In this document: positions 1 through 7,050 of the stretch, piece by piece | Layout of the letters: each line of letters begins with the position of its first letter | How positions within the stretch are numbered: the stretch's first letter is position 1 | Source: Prolixibacteraceae bacterium | Lineage (GTDB): Bacteria; Bacteroidota; Bacteroidia; Bacteroidales; Prolixibacteraceae | DNA length: 19,467 nt | Assembly: GCA_003537645.1 (NCBI GenBank) | Contig: DPRM01000068.1 | Span: 46,909 to 66,375, forward strand | Reading direction: 5' to 3' | Translations under genes and position numbers: made by a program | The notes under the pieces: generated by a model | Database searches by the model: none | The model's input: the letters and a program-made list of their open reading frames with translations, nothing else | Told to the model about the DNA's origin: nothing

Positions 1-1232
1 CCAACCAACAAGGCATAATCCTGAAGTTGAAGAATCGTAAACAGGAACAGGTAAAGTCCCACCTGCAAAAGTGTTACCCAGCCCATCAGTTTCATGTCTT
101 TCAGTATCGACAAAACGTACCACGAAATCAGCGCAGTAACAGCCAATGCCGAAACAAGGTACGCCAAATTGAAGCCTATGTGCTCACCAATCGAAGTCAG
201 CAACGCGTAAAAAATCAGCAAGGCAAAAGCCACCAGCGAATACTGTAACGGGTGAATCTTCGTCCGGCTTTTGATTTCGATAAAGATGAAAATAATGAAA
301 TTCAGCGCGATAAACAGAATGGCATATTTTGCCGAGCGCATCGACTTCTGGTAATGATCAACCGGAATCAGCAGTTCAACGCCCAACGTGGCTTCATGTG
401 TATTGAATTTATTCCCAACCCATTGCTGCGGAAAATTGCGGTTCAGGTGCGTCACACGCCAATCGGCTGTAAATCCCGATGCGGTAACATTTCGGTTTTC
501 AGGCAAAAAGGCCCCCGTAAAACTCGGCTGACTCCAACCCGATTTCATGGCCACTTCCGAGGTTTTTCCCAGAGGTTCCACCGACAAGTCTTCCGAACCA
601 TTCAAAACCAATTCCATCTCAAAATTCAGCGACTGTTTCAGGTCAAGCTTTCCGGCTTTAATGGTAATTCCCGATTGAAACAAATCGGTATCGGCTACCC
701 CGGGTTCAACCACGCAATGCTGACCGTTTACAATCAACTCCGGAAGATTTTTAATGCCGCGCATGTCCGAAATTCCAATGGTGAAATAGGCTGCATCCCA
801 GTTGTATTGCGCATTTTGGATTTCAAGCTGCGATACATCCGGCTGTGCAAATGAGCCGTTCAGTTTTAGCTTTCCTTCATAAACCACCACTTCGTAAATG
901 CCGCGTTTCCGCTTTTCTGGCAAAAGTTCGCCGCTGGTTTTCAGGGTTTCAGGCAAAAAATGGGCGATGCCTTTTCGGTCAATTGTCCCCTGCCCGTTTT
1001 CATTGGGCTCTTGAACAATGAACGGCACATTCAGCACCGGTCCGGCAACCACCTGCCTCCCGCCCCATTGCGCGTAAAGTTCCTGTTTCACCTGTTCGCT
1101 CAGCCCAATCCGTTCGCGAATTAAATCCTGAATGAAAAACGACGGTATCAGCAGCACGATGGCCAGTCCCATCACAATGATCATTTTCACACTGTAACTG
1201 TTCAGAAAATTTTGAATTTGTTTTGTTTCCAT
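1..1232 (-). CDS. creD: CreD-family inner-membrane protein, 3' end cut by window edge
   Basis: About 410 codons are present, reading from an ATG at 1232 off the left edge; family members are usually about 450 residues, so some 30-50 C-terminal residues are missing. Seen: a short cytoplasmic start (METKQIQNFLNSYSVK), one membrane segment at about residues 17-34, a long soluble, probably periplasmic part, then several hydrophobic helices from about residue 300 that include KYAILFIALNFIIFIFIEI and the TSIGEHIGFNLAYLVSA stretch typical of CreD (Cet). CreD is an envelope-stress membrane protein of unclear biochemistry, controlled by the CreBC two-component system in E. coli. Here no CreBC is seen; a winged-helix gene lies 54 bp upstream on the same strand, which suggests another mode of control. 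The inverted repeat at 1254-1270 lies in the gap before the ATG. Family assignment is confident; the function is only what is known for the family. Confidence 0.9.
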   Translation of the reverse strand, partial: METKQIQNFLNSYSVKMIIVMGLAIVLLIPSFFIQDLIRERIGLSEQVKQELYAQWGGRQVVAGPVLNVPFIVQEPNENGQGTIDRKGIAHFLPETLKTSGELLPEKRKRGIYEVVVYEGKLKLNGSFAQPDVSQLEIQNAQYNWDAAYFTIGISDMRGIKNLPELIVNGQHCVVEPGVADTDLFQSGITIKAGKLDLKQSLNFEMELVLNGSEDLSVEPLGKTSEVAMKSGWSQPSFTGAFLPENRNVTASGFTADWRVTHLNRNFPQQWVGNKFNTHEATLGVELLIPVDHYQKSMRSAKYAILFIALNFIIFIFIEIKSRTKIHPLQYSLVAFALLIFYALLTSIGEHIGFNLAYLVSALAVTALISWYVLSILKDMKLMGWVTLLQVGLYLFLFTILQLQDYALLV

Positions 1233-1253
1233 AGTTTTGTGATTATTAAAAGT

Positions 1254-1270
1254 ACTTTGTATTTCAAAGT
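1254..1270 (-). promoter_or_regulatory. Candidate operator, ACTTTG-N5-CAAAGT, before creD
   Basis: Perfect 6-bp arms (ACTTTG 1254-1259, CAAAGT 1265-1270) around TATTT. On the minus strand it overlaps AAACTTTG, a 7/8 match to the Bacteroidota -7 element TAnnTTTG, but no good -33 element is at the right distance. The same motif, with flanking AAAGT, is found at 2442-2458 before the first gene of the operon. It is likely the binding site of the small winged-helix regulator encoded between the two sites (inference). Confidence 0.55.
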
Positions 1271-1286
1271 TTGTGATTAAAAAAAT

Positions 1287-1583
1287 TTATTGATTGCCAA
1301 TTAACTGTTCGAGTGCCGCCAAATGCTGGCGAAACAAATCCTTGCCCTGCTCTGTCGCCCGATAGGTTGTGCTGGGTTTCCGGCCAACAAACTGCTTCGA
1401 AACCACAATGATTTCCTGCTGTTCCAAAGCTTTCAGGTGGCTGGCCAGGTTTCCGTCGGTTAGCTCGAGCAGTTCCTTCAGCGCATTGAAATCCAGCGTG
1501 TCGTTCACCATCAGTGCCGACATGATTCCAAGCCTGATGCGGCTTTCGAACACTTTCTGAAGATTTGCAATCGGATTTTTCAC
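1287..1583 (-). CDS. Small winged-helix transcriptional regulator (HTH_34-like)
   Basis: 98 residues with GTG as start; a TTG one codon upstream (1586) is also open, but relatives begin MKNPI, which matches the GTG. There is no ATG before residue 21. The protein is one winged-helix domain: helices around LQKVFESRIRLGIMSALMV, a recognition-helix region ELLELTDGNLASHLKALEQ, and a wing around FVGRKPSTTYRATEQGK. It resembles the small MarR/ArsR-like regulators that use phenylalanine/leucine-rich cores and dimerise through the C-terminal helix. No metal-binding cysteines are seen. It lies between the 212-aa membrane protein and creD in one orientation, a common Bacteroidota pairing, and probably regulates these genes through the inverted repeats at 1254-1270 and 2442-2458. 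Ligand unknown. Confidence 0.85.
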   Translation of the reverse strand: MKNPIANLQKVFESRIRLGIMSALMVNDTLDFNALKELLELTDGNLASHLKALEQQEIIVVSKQFVGRKPSTTYRATEQGKDLFRQHLAALEQLIGNQ

Positions 1584-1794
1584 CAAAAATTATTTACGAT
1601 TTAACTATTTACGATTTATTATTTGAGTTTGGAGTTGAAAAGCGATTTTGGTCGCGGGTTTCGAGTTACGGGTTAAATTGTCAAATTGCTAAATTGTTTT
1701 AACCATTAAGCCATTTAACCATACAACCTTTCTCATTTTCAAATCTTCAAATCCCCAAATTTTCAAATTCGGTCTCCCTTTTCCCTTCTCCGTC
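1584..1794. repeat. Intergenic degenerate word repeats
   Basis: No gene is seen. The stretch is built from short repeated words: ATTTACGATTTA twice (1592-1618), a CGGGTTTCGAGTTACGGG word at 1656-1673 that recurs in near-identical form on the other strand at 7234-7254, CAAATTGCTAAATTG words, a CCATTAAGCCATTTAACCAT run near 1701-1720, and CAAATCTTC/CAAATCCCC/CAAATTTTC units near 1740-1768. This style is familiar from Bacteroidota intergenic DNA. No function is claimed. It separates the 212-aa gene from the winged-helix gene in what otherwise looks like one operon. Confidence 0.55.
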
Positions 1795-2433
1795 CTATCT
1801 CTCATACCTCATCCACATCACCACGCCGTAAACCAGATGCAGCAAGCCAAAGCCCAGCGCCCAAAACACGAGTCCGTACGATGCAAATACTCCGGCCAAA
1901 AGCCCGACAGCAATTTCAGCCATTCCCAGGTAATGAATTTCTCCTGAGGTGAACTTGCCCGCATTCACCAAAGCTAGTCCGTAAAAAATCAGCATGGCCG
2001 AAGCCACCAAATCAATCTGGTTACGCGATACCAAAATCAGTACAAATATTCCTCCCGACACAATTGGAATCAGCAAATGAGCCAGCACCCGTTTGGTGGA
2101 ACTTGTCCAGAATTTTTGTCCGGCTTTTTGCGCTTTTCGGTACGAAAACCAGATGGCAGCCACTCCGGCAAGCAGCAAAACAATCAAAGCAACAGTTCCC
2201 AAACCGATGGTCACGCTGTTCAGGGGCGAGCCACCCACGGTGCACAAAAACTCGTCGTAATGCAAAGCTCCCGACTCCAGAACGCCAAACCAAACCACAG
2301 CAGCGCCAATCAGCGCGCAGGTTCCGGCGAAAAAGCCCGCCCAACTATTGAGCAACATGAACTTCGACGACCGCTCCATGATTTCGCGTATCGCCTGAAT
2401 ATCTTCCTTCGGATTAACTGAATTTGTCTTCAT
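1795..2433 (-). CDS. Hypothetical membrane protein, first gene of creD operon
   Basis: 212 residues from an ATG at 2433. A soluble N-terminal helix (residues 1-26, rich in charged residues, with IQAIREIMERSSKF) is followed by hydrophobic segments at about 27-50, 75-95, 115-135, 140-158 and a final pair at about 168-205, so five or six membrane helices. A basic loop (FSYRKAQKAGQKFWTSSTKR) follows the second segment. I recognise no catalytic motif and no named family beyond Bacteroidota membrane proteins encoded next to small winged-helix regulators. It is the first gene of the minus-strand group with the regulator and creD, and its own promoter carries the shared inverted repeat, which points to joint control with creD in envelope homeostasis (inference). 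Confidence 0.8.
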   Translation of the reverse strand: MKTNSVNPKEDIQAIREIMERSSKFMLLNSWAGFFAGTCALIGAAVVWFGVLESGALHYDEFLCTVGGSPLNSVTIGLGTVALIVLLLAGVAAIWFSYRKAQKAGQKFWTSSTKRVLAHLLIPIVSGGIFVLILVSRNQIDLVASAMLIFYGLALVNAGKFTSGEIHYLGMAEIAVGLLAGVFASYGLVFWALGFGLLHLVYGVVMWMRYER

Positions 2434-2441
2434 GTAAAAGT

Positions 2442-2482
2442 ACTTTGAATTGCAAAGTTAATTGATTATTCAGAAAAAACAA
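2442..2482 (-). promoter_or_regulatory. Promoter with overlapping operator for the creD operon
   Basis: On the minus strand a -7 element TAACTTTG (plus strand 2453-2460) stands 19 nt from a TTG -33 element (2480-2482), matching the Bacteroidota TTG-N19/20-TAnnTTTG pattern. The -7 element shares its ACTTTG with the inverted repeat ACTTTG-N5-CAAAGT (2442-2458), so a bound protein would block the promoter. The ATG is at 2433, giving a very short leader. The repeat matches that at 1254-1270. Confidence 0.6.
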
Positions 2483-2669
2483 TTCCACAACAATTTTTTT
2501 TATAATTCCAGAGAAAGTCGTTGCCGAAAATAGTATCATCTTCCTTCGTACTGTATCTGATCAGAAATTTGAGCATGAATAAATGCACGTTTATCCCAGA
2601 ATATTCAGGATATTTGTGAGGACAAAATCCTAAAATTCACCGCAATCAACCCAATAATCTGACCACCGC

Positions 2670-3461
2670 ATGAGACCGCAATTGTATAAAATAATTTTCG
2701 AACACGACACCAAAGCTGGAAGGCTCTTTGATATAATTCTGTTATGGGTGATCTTGCTTAGTGTTGCAGTTGTTATTATTGAAAGTATTCCGCAATATCA
2801 TACCAACTTCTTTTCAGTATTTTACACCATTGAATGGATCTTTACGATCCTGTTTTCAATCGAATATTTGCTTCGGATCTGGAGTTCGCCCAAACCCCTG
2901 AAATATATTTTTAGCTTCTGGGGTCTTGTCGATGTTTTAGCGATACTTCCGACTTATATTGACTTAATGTCTCCTGGTTATCATTATTTATTGACTGTCA
3001 GAATTTTTCGGCTATTACGGGTTTTCAGGATATTGAAACTTGTCAGGTTCAACAAAGAAGCAAGAGTGCTGCTCGAAGCTATGAGGGGAAGTTCATATAA
3101 AATTGGTGTTTTCCTTTTGGCAGTTATTTCAATGGTGACTTTATTGGGCACTATGATGTACGTGGTGGAAGGCAGCGAAAATGGATTTACCAGTATTCCG
3201 CAAAGTATTTATTGGGCCATAGTTACAGTTACAACTGTCGGATTTGGCGACATTGTTCCACGAACCGTTTTGGGCCAGTTCCTTTCGTCCATTGCTATGA
3301 TTATCGGGTATGCAATCATTGCCGTGCCTACCGGAATTATTACCGTTGAAATGTCAAAAAGCAAACCAGCGAACCTGAAATGTAAAAACTGCAAAAGTGA
3401 AAACCCTGAAAAAGCAAAATATTGCAATCAGTGCGGGGAGAAAATTACCAGTTTAATTTAA
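2670..3461 (+). CDS. Voltage-gated K+ channel with C-terminal zinc ribbon
   Basis: 263 residues. Membrane segments S1 (about 20-40), S2 (50-70), S3 (82-98), S4 (108-126), S5 (142-165), pore loop and S6 (203-226) are visible. S4 has a basic residue at every third position (R111, R114, R117, R120, K123, R126), the voltage-sensor pattern. The selectivity filter TVGFGD is at 189-194, preceded by TVTT, so the channel should conduct K+. It is a classical Kv (ion_trans) channel that would act as a tetramer in the inner membrane. The tail (residues 238-255) holds CKNC-x10-CNQC, a zinc-ribbon module, in place of the T1 or cyclic-nucleotide domain seen in many relatives. It is a single gene, divergent from the creD operon and convergent with the reductase gene. 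The regulatory ligand of the ribbon is unknown. Confidence 0.93.
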   Translation: MRPQLYKIIFEHDTKAGRLFDIILLWVILLSVAVVIIESIPQYHTNFFSVFYTIEWIFTILFSIEYLLRIWSSPKPLKYIFSFWGLVDVLAILPTYIDLMSPGYHYLLTVRIFRLLRVFRILKLVRFNKEARVLLEAMRGSSYKIGVFLLAVISMVTLLGTMMYVVEGSENGFTSIPQSIYWAIVTVTTVGFGDIVPRTVLGQFLSSIAMIIGYAIIAVPTGIITVEMSKSKPANLKCKNCKSENPEKAKYCNQCGEKITSLI

Positions 3462-3463
3462 TA

Positions 3464-3494
3464 GTGAGAGCCTGACTTGAAGTCAGACCCTCAC
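3464..3494 (+). terminator. Hairpin just after the K+ channel gene
   Basis: GTGAG (3464-3468) pairs with CTCAC (3490-3494), enclosing a second stem CTGACT/AGTCAG with a 3-nt loop. It starts 2 nt after the stop codon. No T tract follows on the plus strand (an A tract does), so it may be an mRNA 3'-end hairpin or a weak terminator. Confidence 0.45.
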
Positions 3495-3507
3495 TCACAA
3501 AAAAAAT

Positions 3508-3544
3508 CCGGCTTCATTCCCTTTTTCAGGAAAATGAATGCCGG
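3508..3544 (-). terminator. Intrinsic terminator of the peptide/radical SAM cluster
   Basis: CCGGC (3508-3512) pairs with GCCGG (3540-3544), continued by TCATT/AATGA pairing inside. Read on the minus strand, the stem is followed by A and then eight T residues (3506-3499), a textbook rho-independent terminator, 37 nt after the stop codon of the thioredoxin-reductase fusion gene. Confidence 0.8.
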
Positions 3545-3581
3545 AATTTCAGAATTTATATTAACCCTTAAAACTTACAAA

Positions 3582-4850
3582 TTATCCGATTTCACGTGTA
3601 ATTGAAATAGCAGCAATGGTTCCGTCGGCAATGGCAGTAGTAATTTGCCGGTATTTTTTGCTGGTTACATCGCCCACTGCAAACACGCCATCAATATTGG
3701 TACGTTTATCCTCGTCGGTTTTAATGTATCCCCACTCATCAAGTTCAAACTGATTGTCGAAGATTTCGAGGTTCGGTTTTAAACCAATGAAAACAAAAAT
3801 GCCATCAGCAGTAATCGTTTTCGTCTCTTTGGTTTTCAGATCTTCCACTTCAACCACCATTTTATCTCCGTCTTTTTTAATGGCTCGTGGTTCGTGCGAC
3901 AAAAGGAACGAAATTTTGGGATTGGCAAAAGCCTTTTCCTGCGCTGTTTTATTGGCCTGCAATTGGTCAAACTGGTGCACAATAGTAATTTTCGATGCGA
4001 ACTTCGAAATAAAATCAGCTTCTTCGATGGCCGAATTTCCGCCACCGACAACAATCACTTCCTTGTCGCCAAAATATTTGGCATCGCAGGTGGCGCAATA
4101 CGAAATTCCTTTGCCCCGGTATTCAACTTCTCCGGGAATACCCATTTTATTAGGCGAAGTTCCGGTGGCTACGATAATTCGTTTGGCACGGATGGTTTCC
4201 TGGTTGTCAATGGTAATTTCCTTTTTATGCAGATCGACTTTTGTTACGTCAACCGCCACTTTATAGGTTGTTCCGCATTGTTTGGTTTGCTCCGACATAT
4301 TGTGGCCAAGCAGATATCCGGGTTGCGGGTCAATAAAACCGGGATAGTTCGACACCATGTGAGTAGTAGAAACGTATCCGCCGGGAAGCGCAATATCGAT
4401 TAAGACTGTATTTATTTTTGCCTGACACAGGTACAATCCTGCTGTCAATCCGCCAGGTCCGGCACCCAAAATAGCCACGTCAACATCGGTAACAAAAGGC
4501 TGCTGCGTTGCCATTATTTGAGTTACTTTTTCTTTGCCGAGAATGTGTTTCAGTTCGCGAACAATTTCGGAGCGTTTAACACCACCAGCCAAACGACCGC
4601 AAACCTCTTCCCCATCCTGATAAAATAAAAGCGTCGGGGAACTTTTTACAATTAATTTGTCCGACAGTTCGCGGTTTCCCTGACGAAAAATTTTTACAAA
4701 TTTGAGTTCCCTCCCAAAGAGTTTTTCGAGGCCTTCCAGTTTAGGTGCAATTGCTTCACACGGAGCACACTCGGTTGAATAAAAATCAACCAATACGTTT
4801 CCACCGTTTAGTACTTCTTGTTCAAATTCCGATGCAGTAATTTCTTTCAT
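3582..4850 (-). CDS. Thioredoxin-thioredoxin reductase fusion protein
   Basis: 422 residues with two parts. Residues 1-105 are a thioredoxin fold with active site C28-A-P-C31 and the cis-proline stretch KSSPTLLFY (69-77). Residues 120-422 are a low-Mr TrxB-type flavoprotein: FAD motif LGAGPGG (128-134), redox pair C252-A-T-C255, a nucleotide motif VVGGGNSAIEEA (267-278) and the FAD-closing GVFAVGDVT (388-396). It would pass electrons through FAD and CATC to its own thioredoxin domain in the cytoplasm. Two oddities: the thioredoxin is at the N terminus (the Mycobacterium leprae fusion has it at the C terminus), and the HRR motif that binds the 2'-phosphate of NADPH is replaced by VHQFDQLQAN (291-300), so NADH or another donor is possible. 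It is the last gene of the cluster, 30 bp after the DUF1847 gene, suggesting service to that pathway. Confidence 0.92.
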   Translation of the reverse strand: MKEITASEFEQEVLNGGNVLVDFYSTECAPCEAIAPKLEGLEKLFGRELKFVKIFRQGNRELSDKLIVKSSPTLLFYQDGEEVCGRLAGGVKRSEIVRELKHILGKEKVTQIMATQQPFVTDVDVAILGAGPGGLTAGLYLCQAKINTVLIDIALPGGYVSTTHMVSNYPGFIDPQPGYLLGHNMSEQTKQCGTTYKVAVDVTKVDLHKKEITIDNQETIRAKRIIVATGTSPNKMGIPGEVEYRGKGISYCATCDAKYFGDKEVIVVGGGNSAIEEADFISKFASKITIVHQFDQLQANKTAQEKAFANPKISFLLSHEPRAIKKDGDKMVVEVEDLKTKETKTITADGIFVFIGLKPNLEIFDNQFELDEWGYIKTDEDKRTNIDGVFAVGDVTSKKYRQITTAIADGTIAAISITREIG

Positions 4851-4880
4851 GGGTGTATGTTTTTTGATTTTCTGGTTTTT

Positions 4881-5429
4881 TCAAACTTCTAATACATTCA
4901 GCGGTGCATGATTGTGCACCCGGTCTTTCACAACCAGCGTGGTGCAATCGGCTTTCACCTCGCGCTGAAATAAAATGTCGTGCCCCATACAAAGTCCGAT
5001 CATCACCACCAAATCAACATTTTCGTGATTCAATTGGTGCGCCTGCCCAATTGGGTTGCAGGAAACGTTGCATATCGAACTATCCGGGTTTACTTCATTC
5101 TGCGGAAGGCCGCCAACGGTGCACGAAACTGGTCTTACATTCAATCCATTGCTGCGGATAATTTCAGTAATTTGTTTGACCTGATTTTCCATGCCATAGC
5201 AGTAGGCAAGTCCAATTCGCTTGTATTCCATTTTCTGCGCAAAAGCAATGGTTTCCTGAAGTCGTGACAAGGTTCCGGCGCGACCAAAATCGACCAAACT
5301 GGCAGCCGCCTGTACAATCTCCGCTTCTTCCGTATATTTTGCAATCACCTCGTCACGATTAAACGAAGTTGCTTTACAGGTTTCCGTTTTCCGGCATTGT
5401 TTGTCATAGGTGCAATTGGTGCAGTCCAT
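4881..5429 (-). CDS. DUF1847 cysteine-rich protein
   Basis: 182 residues. It starts with a Cys-rich knuckle (C3, C6, C12, C18: MDCTNCTYDKQCRKTETC) and carries further cysteines in AYCYG, VSCTVGG, SSICNVSCNPIGQA, GLCMGHD and DCTTLVVKDRV, the conserved pattern of DUF1847, common in anaerobes. The many paired cysteines suggest binding of a metal or an iron-sulfur centre, but this is unproved and the family has no established activity. It starts 3 bp after the stop of the radical SAM gene and ends 30 bp before the Trx-TrxR fusion, so translational coupling is likely. Its place between a radical SAM enzyme and a thiol reductase suggests a role in maturing or using the modified product. Confidence 0.85.
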   Translation of the reverse strand: MDCTNCTYDKQCRKTETCKATSFNRDEVIAKYTEEAEIVQAAASLVDFGRAGTLSRLQETIAFAQKMEYKRIGLAYCYGMENQVKQITEIIRSNGLNVRPVSCTVGGLPQNEVNPDSSICNVSCNPIGQAHQLNHENVDLVVMIGLCMGHDILFQREVKADCTTLVVKDRVHNHAPLNVLEV

Positions 5430-5432
5430 CGT

Positions 5433-6734
5433 TTATTCGTTGAAATAATGTCCAATTCCCAATTCAAGTAATTCAGTCACCGGGCGACAATCGTGACTGT
5501 TCAGCGTTCCGTTGTAGTTTTTGGCCATCGATGCACAACCGCCGCCACAAATCAGGCTCATATTGCAGCTTTGGCATTTGGGTATCGATAAAATATCGCG
5601 TTCCTGCCATTCCTCAACTGCTTCGGTATTTTTCCTGACTTCAGGATAAAATGTGCCCAGACTTTCGCCCTGTTTTCCCACAGTAGCGGTGCAGGCATAC
5701 ACATTTCCGGTAAAATCGAATGCCCATTCGGTTTTTGTTCCCGTGCAGGCATCAAAAAGAGGTGCGGGCATTTCGCCCTGTTCGAACAAAAATTTCGCGA
5801 CAGAAAATGCAGGTTGATGGAATTCGCTGATATGAGGAAACTGATTCAGCAAATGGTACAAATCCCGATACAATTCGAGTCGTGAATACAGCTTTTGCTG
5901 GTTAGCCTGGCATTCGTGCAATTCGTAATTTCGTCCCAACTGGGTTTTGAATAACGGAGATGCAGTCCAGCCTTTATCGATAGCAAACTGCGCCAAATCA
6001 GGCAGATTTTCAATATTCTGTTTGTCAACCACCATGCGCAAATTGACCGGAATTTTGTTTTCAATCAACAGATCCACACCGCGAACAATGCGATCAAATG
6101 TCGGGTTGCCGCCTTTCAGGTAGCGACGCTGGTTGTGTATTTCACTGGTTCCATCGAGTGTCACCTGAATTTCGCGGATAATTCCCTTCTTTAAAATGGG
6201 AAGGTATTCTTCCAGATTGTATCCGTTGGTAACCGCTGCAATTTCAAGATTCAAAGCAGTGGCACGTTCAATAATATATTCAATATTTTCCTTGTGGCGT
6301 GGCGCATTCATGAAAGGTTCACCACCAAAAATGGTAATGTATTTCCGCCTTCCTGAAAACTCTTTCTGGATGTAATCAAAAAATGAGTCGGTTACTTCCT
6401 TCGACAAAGCAACAGGTAAAGCCTCGTAACCAGCCTGATAGCAATACGAACAATCGAAATTGCACGAGTAGTTGGTCACAAAGAAGATTTGAACTTCGTC
6501 TATTTCCCGGTCGTCCAGAAACTTCAGGTATTTTTCACGAAACAATCGCTTTTCCTGAACCGGATCGACGATGTACCCATTTTCGATTAATTCCTGATTT
6601 GTTTCGTCAGTACTCTGCAATTGGTTGAAGGTTTCCTGATCCAGAATATCAGCCTGCCCCGACAGCGAATTGACAATGAACCATTCATCAGAGTCTTTAA
6701 TTTTCGAAGTAATGTTGTATTTGGAGAGTTGCAT
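5433..6734 (-). CDS. Radical SAM/SPASM protein, probable peptide-modifying enzyme
   Basis: 433 residues from the ATG at 6734. A TTG at 6770 would add 12 residues, but those are encoded by a palindromic repeat and do not look like protein. Residues about 1-75 (IVNSLSGQADIL ... LIENGYIVD) form the PqqD/RRE-like front seen in many peptide-modifying radical SAM enzymes. The radical SAM cluster motif C91-x3-C95-x2-C98 lies in TNYSCNFDCSYCYQAGYE, with GGEPF some 60 residues on. The C terminus is a full SPASM domain: C-x12-G-x4-C, then C387-x2-C390-x5-C396-x3-C400 and C416, enough for two auxiliary [4Fe-4S] clusters. SPASM enzymes cross-link or thioether-modify ribosomal peptides, or mature enzymes (sulfatase and quinohemoprotein maturases). 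The three-cysteine peptide at 6904-6999 is the natural candidate substrate. The length and architecture do not fit the arsenosugar enzyme ArsS. Confidence 0.9.
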   Translation of the reverse strand: MQLSKYNITSKIKDSDEWFIVNSLSGQADILDQETFNQLQSTDETNQELIENGYIVDPVQEKRLFREKYLKFLDDREIDEVQIFFVTNYSCNFDCSYCYQAGYEALPVALSKEVTDSFFDYIQKEFSGRRKYITIFGGEPFMNAPRHKENIEYIIERATALNLEIAAVTNGYNLEEYLPILKKGIIREIQVTLDGTSEIHNQRRYLKGGNPTFDRIVRGVDLLIENKIPVNLRMVVDKQNIENLPDLAQFAIDKGWTASPLFKTQLGRNYELHECQANQQKLYSRLELYRDLYHLLNQFPHISEFHQPAFSVAKFLFEQGEMPAPLFDACTGTKTEWAFDFTGNVYACTATVGKQGESLGTFYPEVRKNTEAVEEWQERDILSIPKCQSCNMSLICGGGCASMAKNYNGTLNSHDCRPVTELLELGIGHYFNE

Positions 6735-6740
6735 AAATGT

Positions 6741-6793
6741 AAAGCCCCCTTCCCCTTCCCGTTCCCCCAAGGGGGGAATGCTTTGGGGCGTTT
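6741..6793. repeat. GC-rich palindromic repeat 1
   Basis: Inner arms TTCCCCC (6762-6768) and GGGGGAA (6772-6778); outer arms GCCCC (6744-6748) and GGGGC (6785-6789). It starts 6 bp upstream of the radical SAM ATG, so the RNA hairpin could lower translation initiation. It resembles dispersed CCCC/GGGG palindromes common in Bacteroidota genomes. Confidence 0.65.
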
Positions 6794-6845
6794 CATTAAG
6801 GTTTATACTTGATTAAAATGCCATTAAATATGAAATGTGATGAAG

Positions 6846-6893
6846 AAAAGCGACCCCAATTCCCCTCCTTCGGAGGGGTTAGGGGAGGCTTTT
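6846..6893. repeat. GC-rich palindromic repeat 2, possible attenuator
   Basis: Inner arms CCCCTCC (6862-6868) and GGAGGGG (6872-6878) with a TTC loop; outer arms AAAAGC (6846-6851) and GCTTTT (6888-6893). On the minus strand the stem is followed by CGCTTTTCTTC, so it may partly end transcription between the peptide gene and the radical SAM gene. The sequence is of the CCCCTAACCCCTCCGAAGG type that I know as a frequent Bacteroidota intergenic repeat. Confidence 0.7.
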
Positions 6894-6903
6894 CCCTTTT
6901 GCC

Positions 6904-6999
6904 TTAATCGTGGCATCCGGCAATAATCTGTGATTGTTTGGCACAGCATTGAGCCTGTTTAATCTGACCCTTGCGGGCTTTTTTTACTAAACTTTTCAT
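6904..6999 (-). CDS. 31-aa three-cysteine peptide, candidate RiPP precursor
   Basis: An ATG at 6999 opens a 31-codon frame ending in TAA at 6904-6906. The peptide begins MKSLVKKARKG, a short basic leader-like part with 5 Lys/Arg in 10 residues; its C-terminal half has C18-C19 and C29 and ends in AGCHD. It stands on the same strand between the methyltransferase and the radical SAM/SPASM gene, with no other gene in that 528-bp interval. Position, size, a charged front and a Cys-rich tail are what a precursor for a SPASM enzyme looks like. The leader is shorter than in most RiPPs, and C18-C19 mirrors CC pairs at both ends of the neighbouring methyltransferase. It may instead be a metal-binding peptide used unmodified. 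Not matched to any family I can name; coding status is supported by context only. Confidence 0.6.
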   Translation of the reverse strand: MKSLVKKARKGQIKQAQCCAKQSQIIAGCHD

Positions 7000-7050
7000 T
7001 CTTGAGAATTTTTGTTTTGATTAAACTATAGTGAATAAAAGTAAACTAAA

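Noticed and set aside
27..854. Plus-strand reading frames of 73 and 200 residues
   Set aside because: They lie antisense to creD, whose minus-strand frame is open over the whole stretch and gives a clear CreD protein; the plus-strand products resemble nothing.
2609..2616. GATATTTG as -7 element of the K+ channel gene
   Set aside because: One mismatch to TAnnTTTG and no TTG at 19-21 nt upstream; too weak to annotate.
5433..6734. Arsenosugar radical SAM enzyme ArsS, suggested by the ArsM-like neighbour
   Set aside because: The protein is 433 residues with an RRE-like front and a full SPASM domain, not the shorter ArsS architecture.
6735..6770. N-terminal extension of the radical SAM protein from a TTG start
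   Set aside because: The 12 extra residues (Gly/Glu/Arg-rich) are encoded by the palindromic repeat; the ATG at 6734 gives the normal family N terminus.
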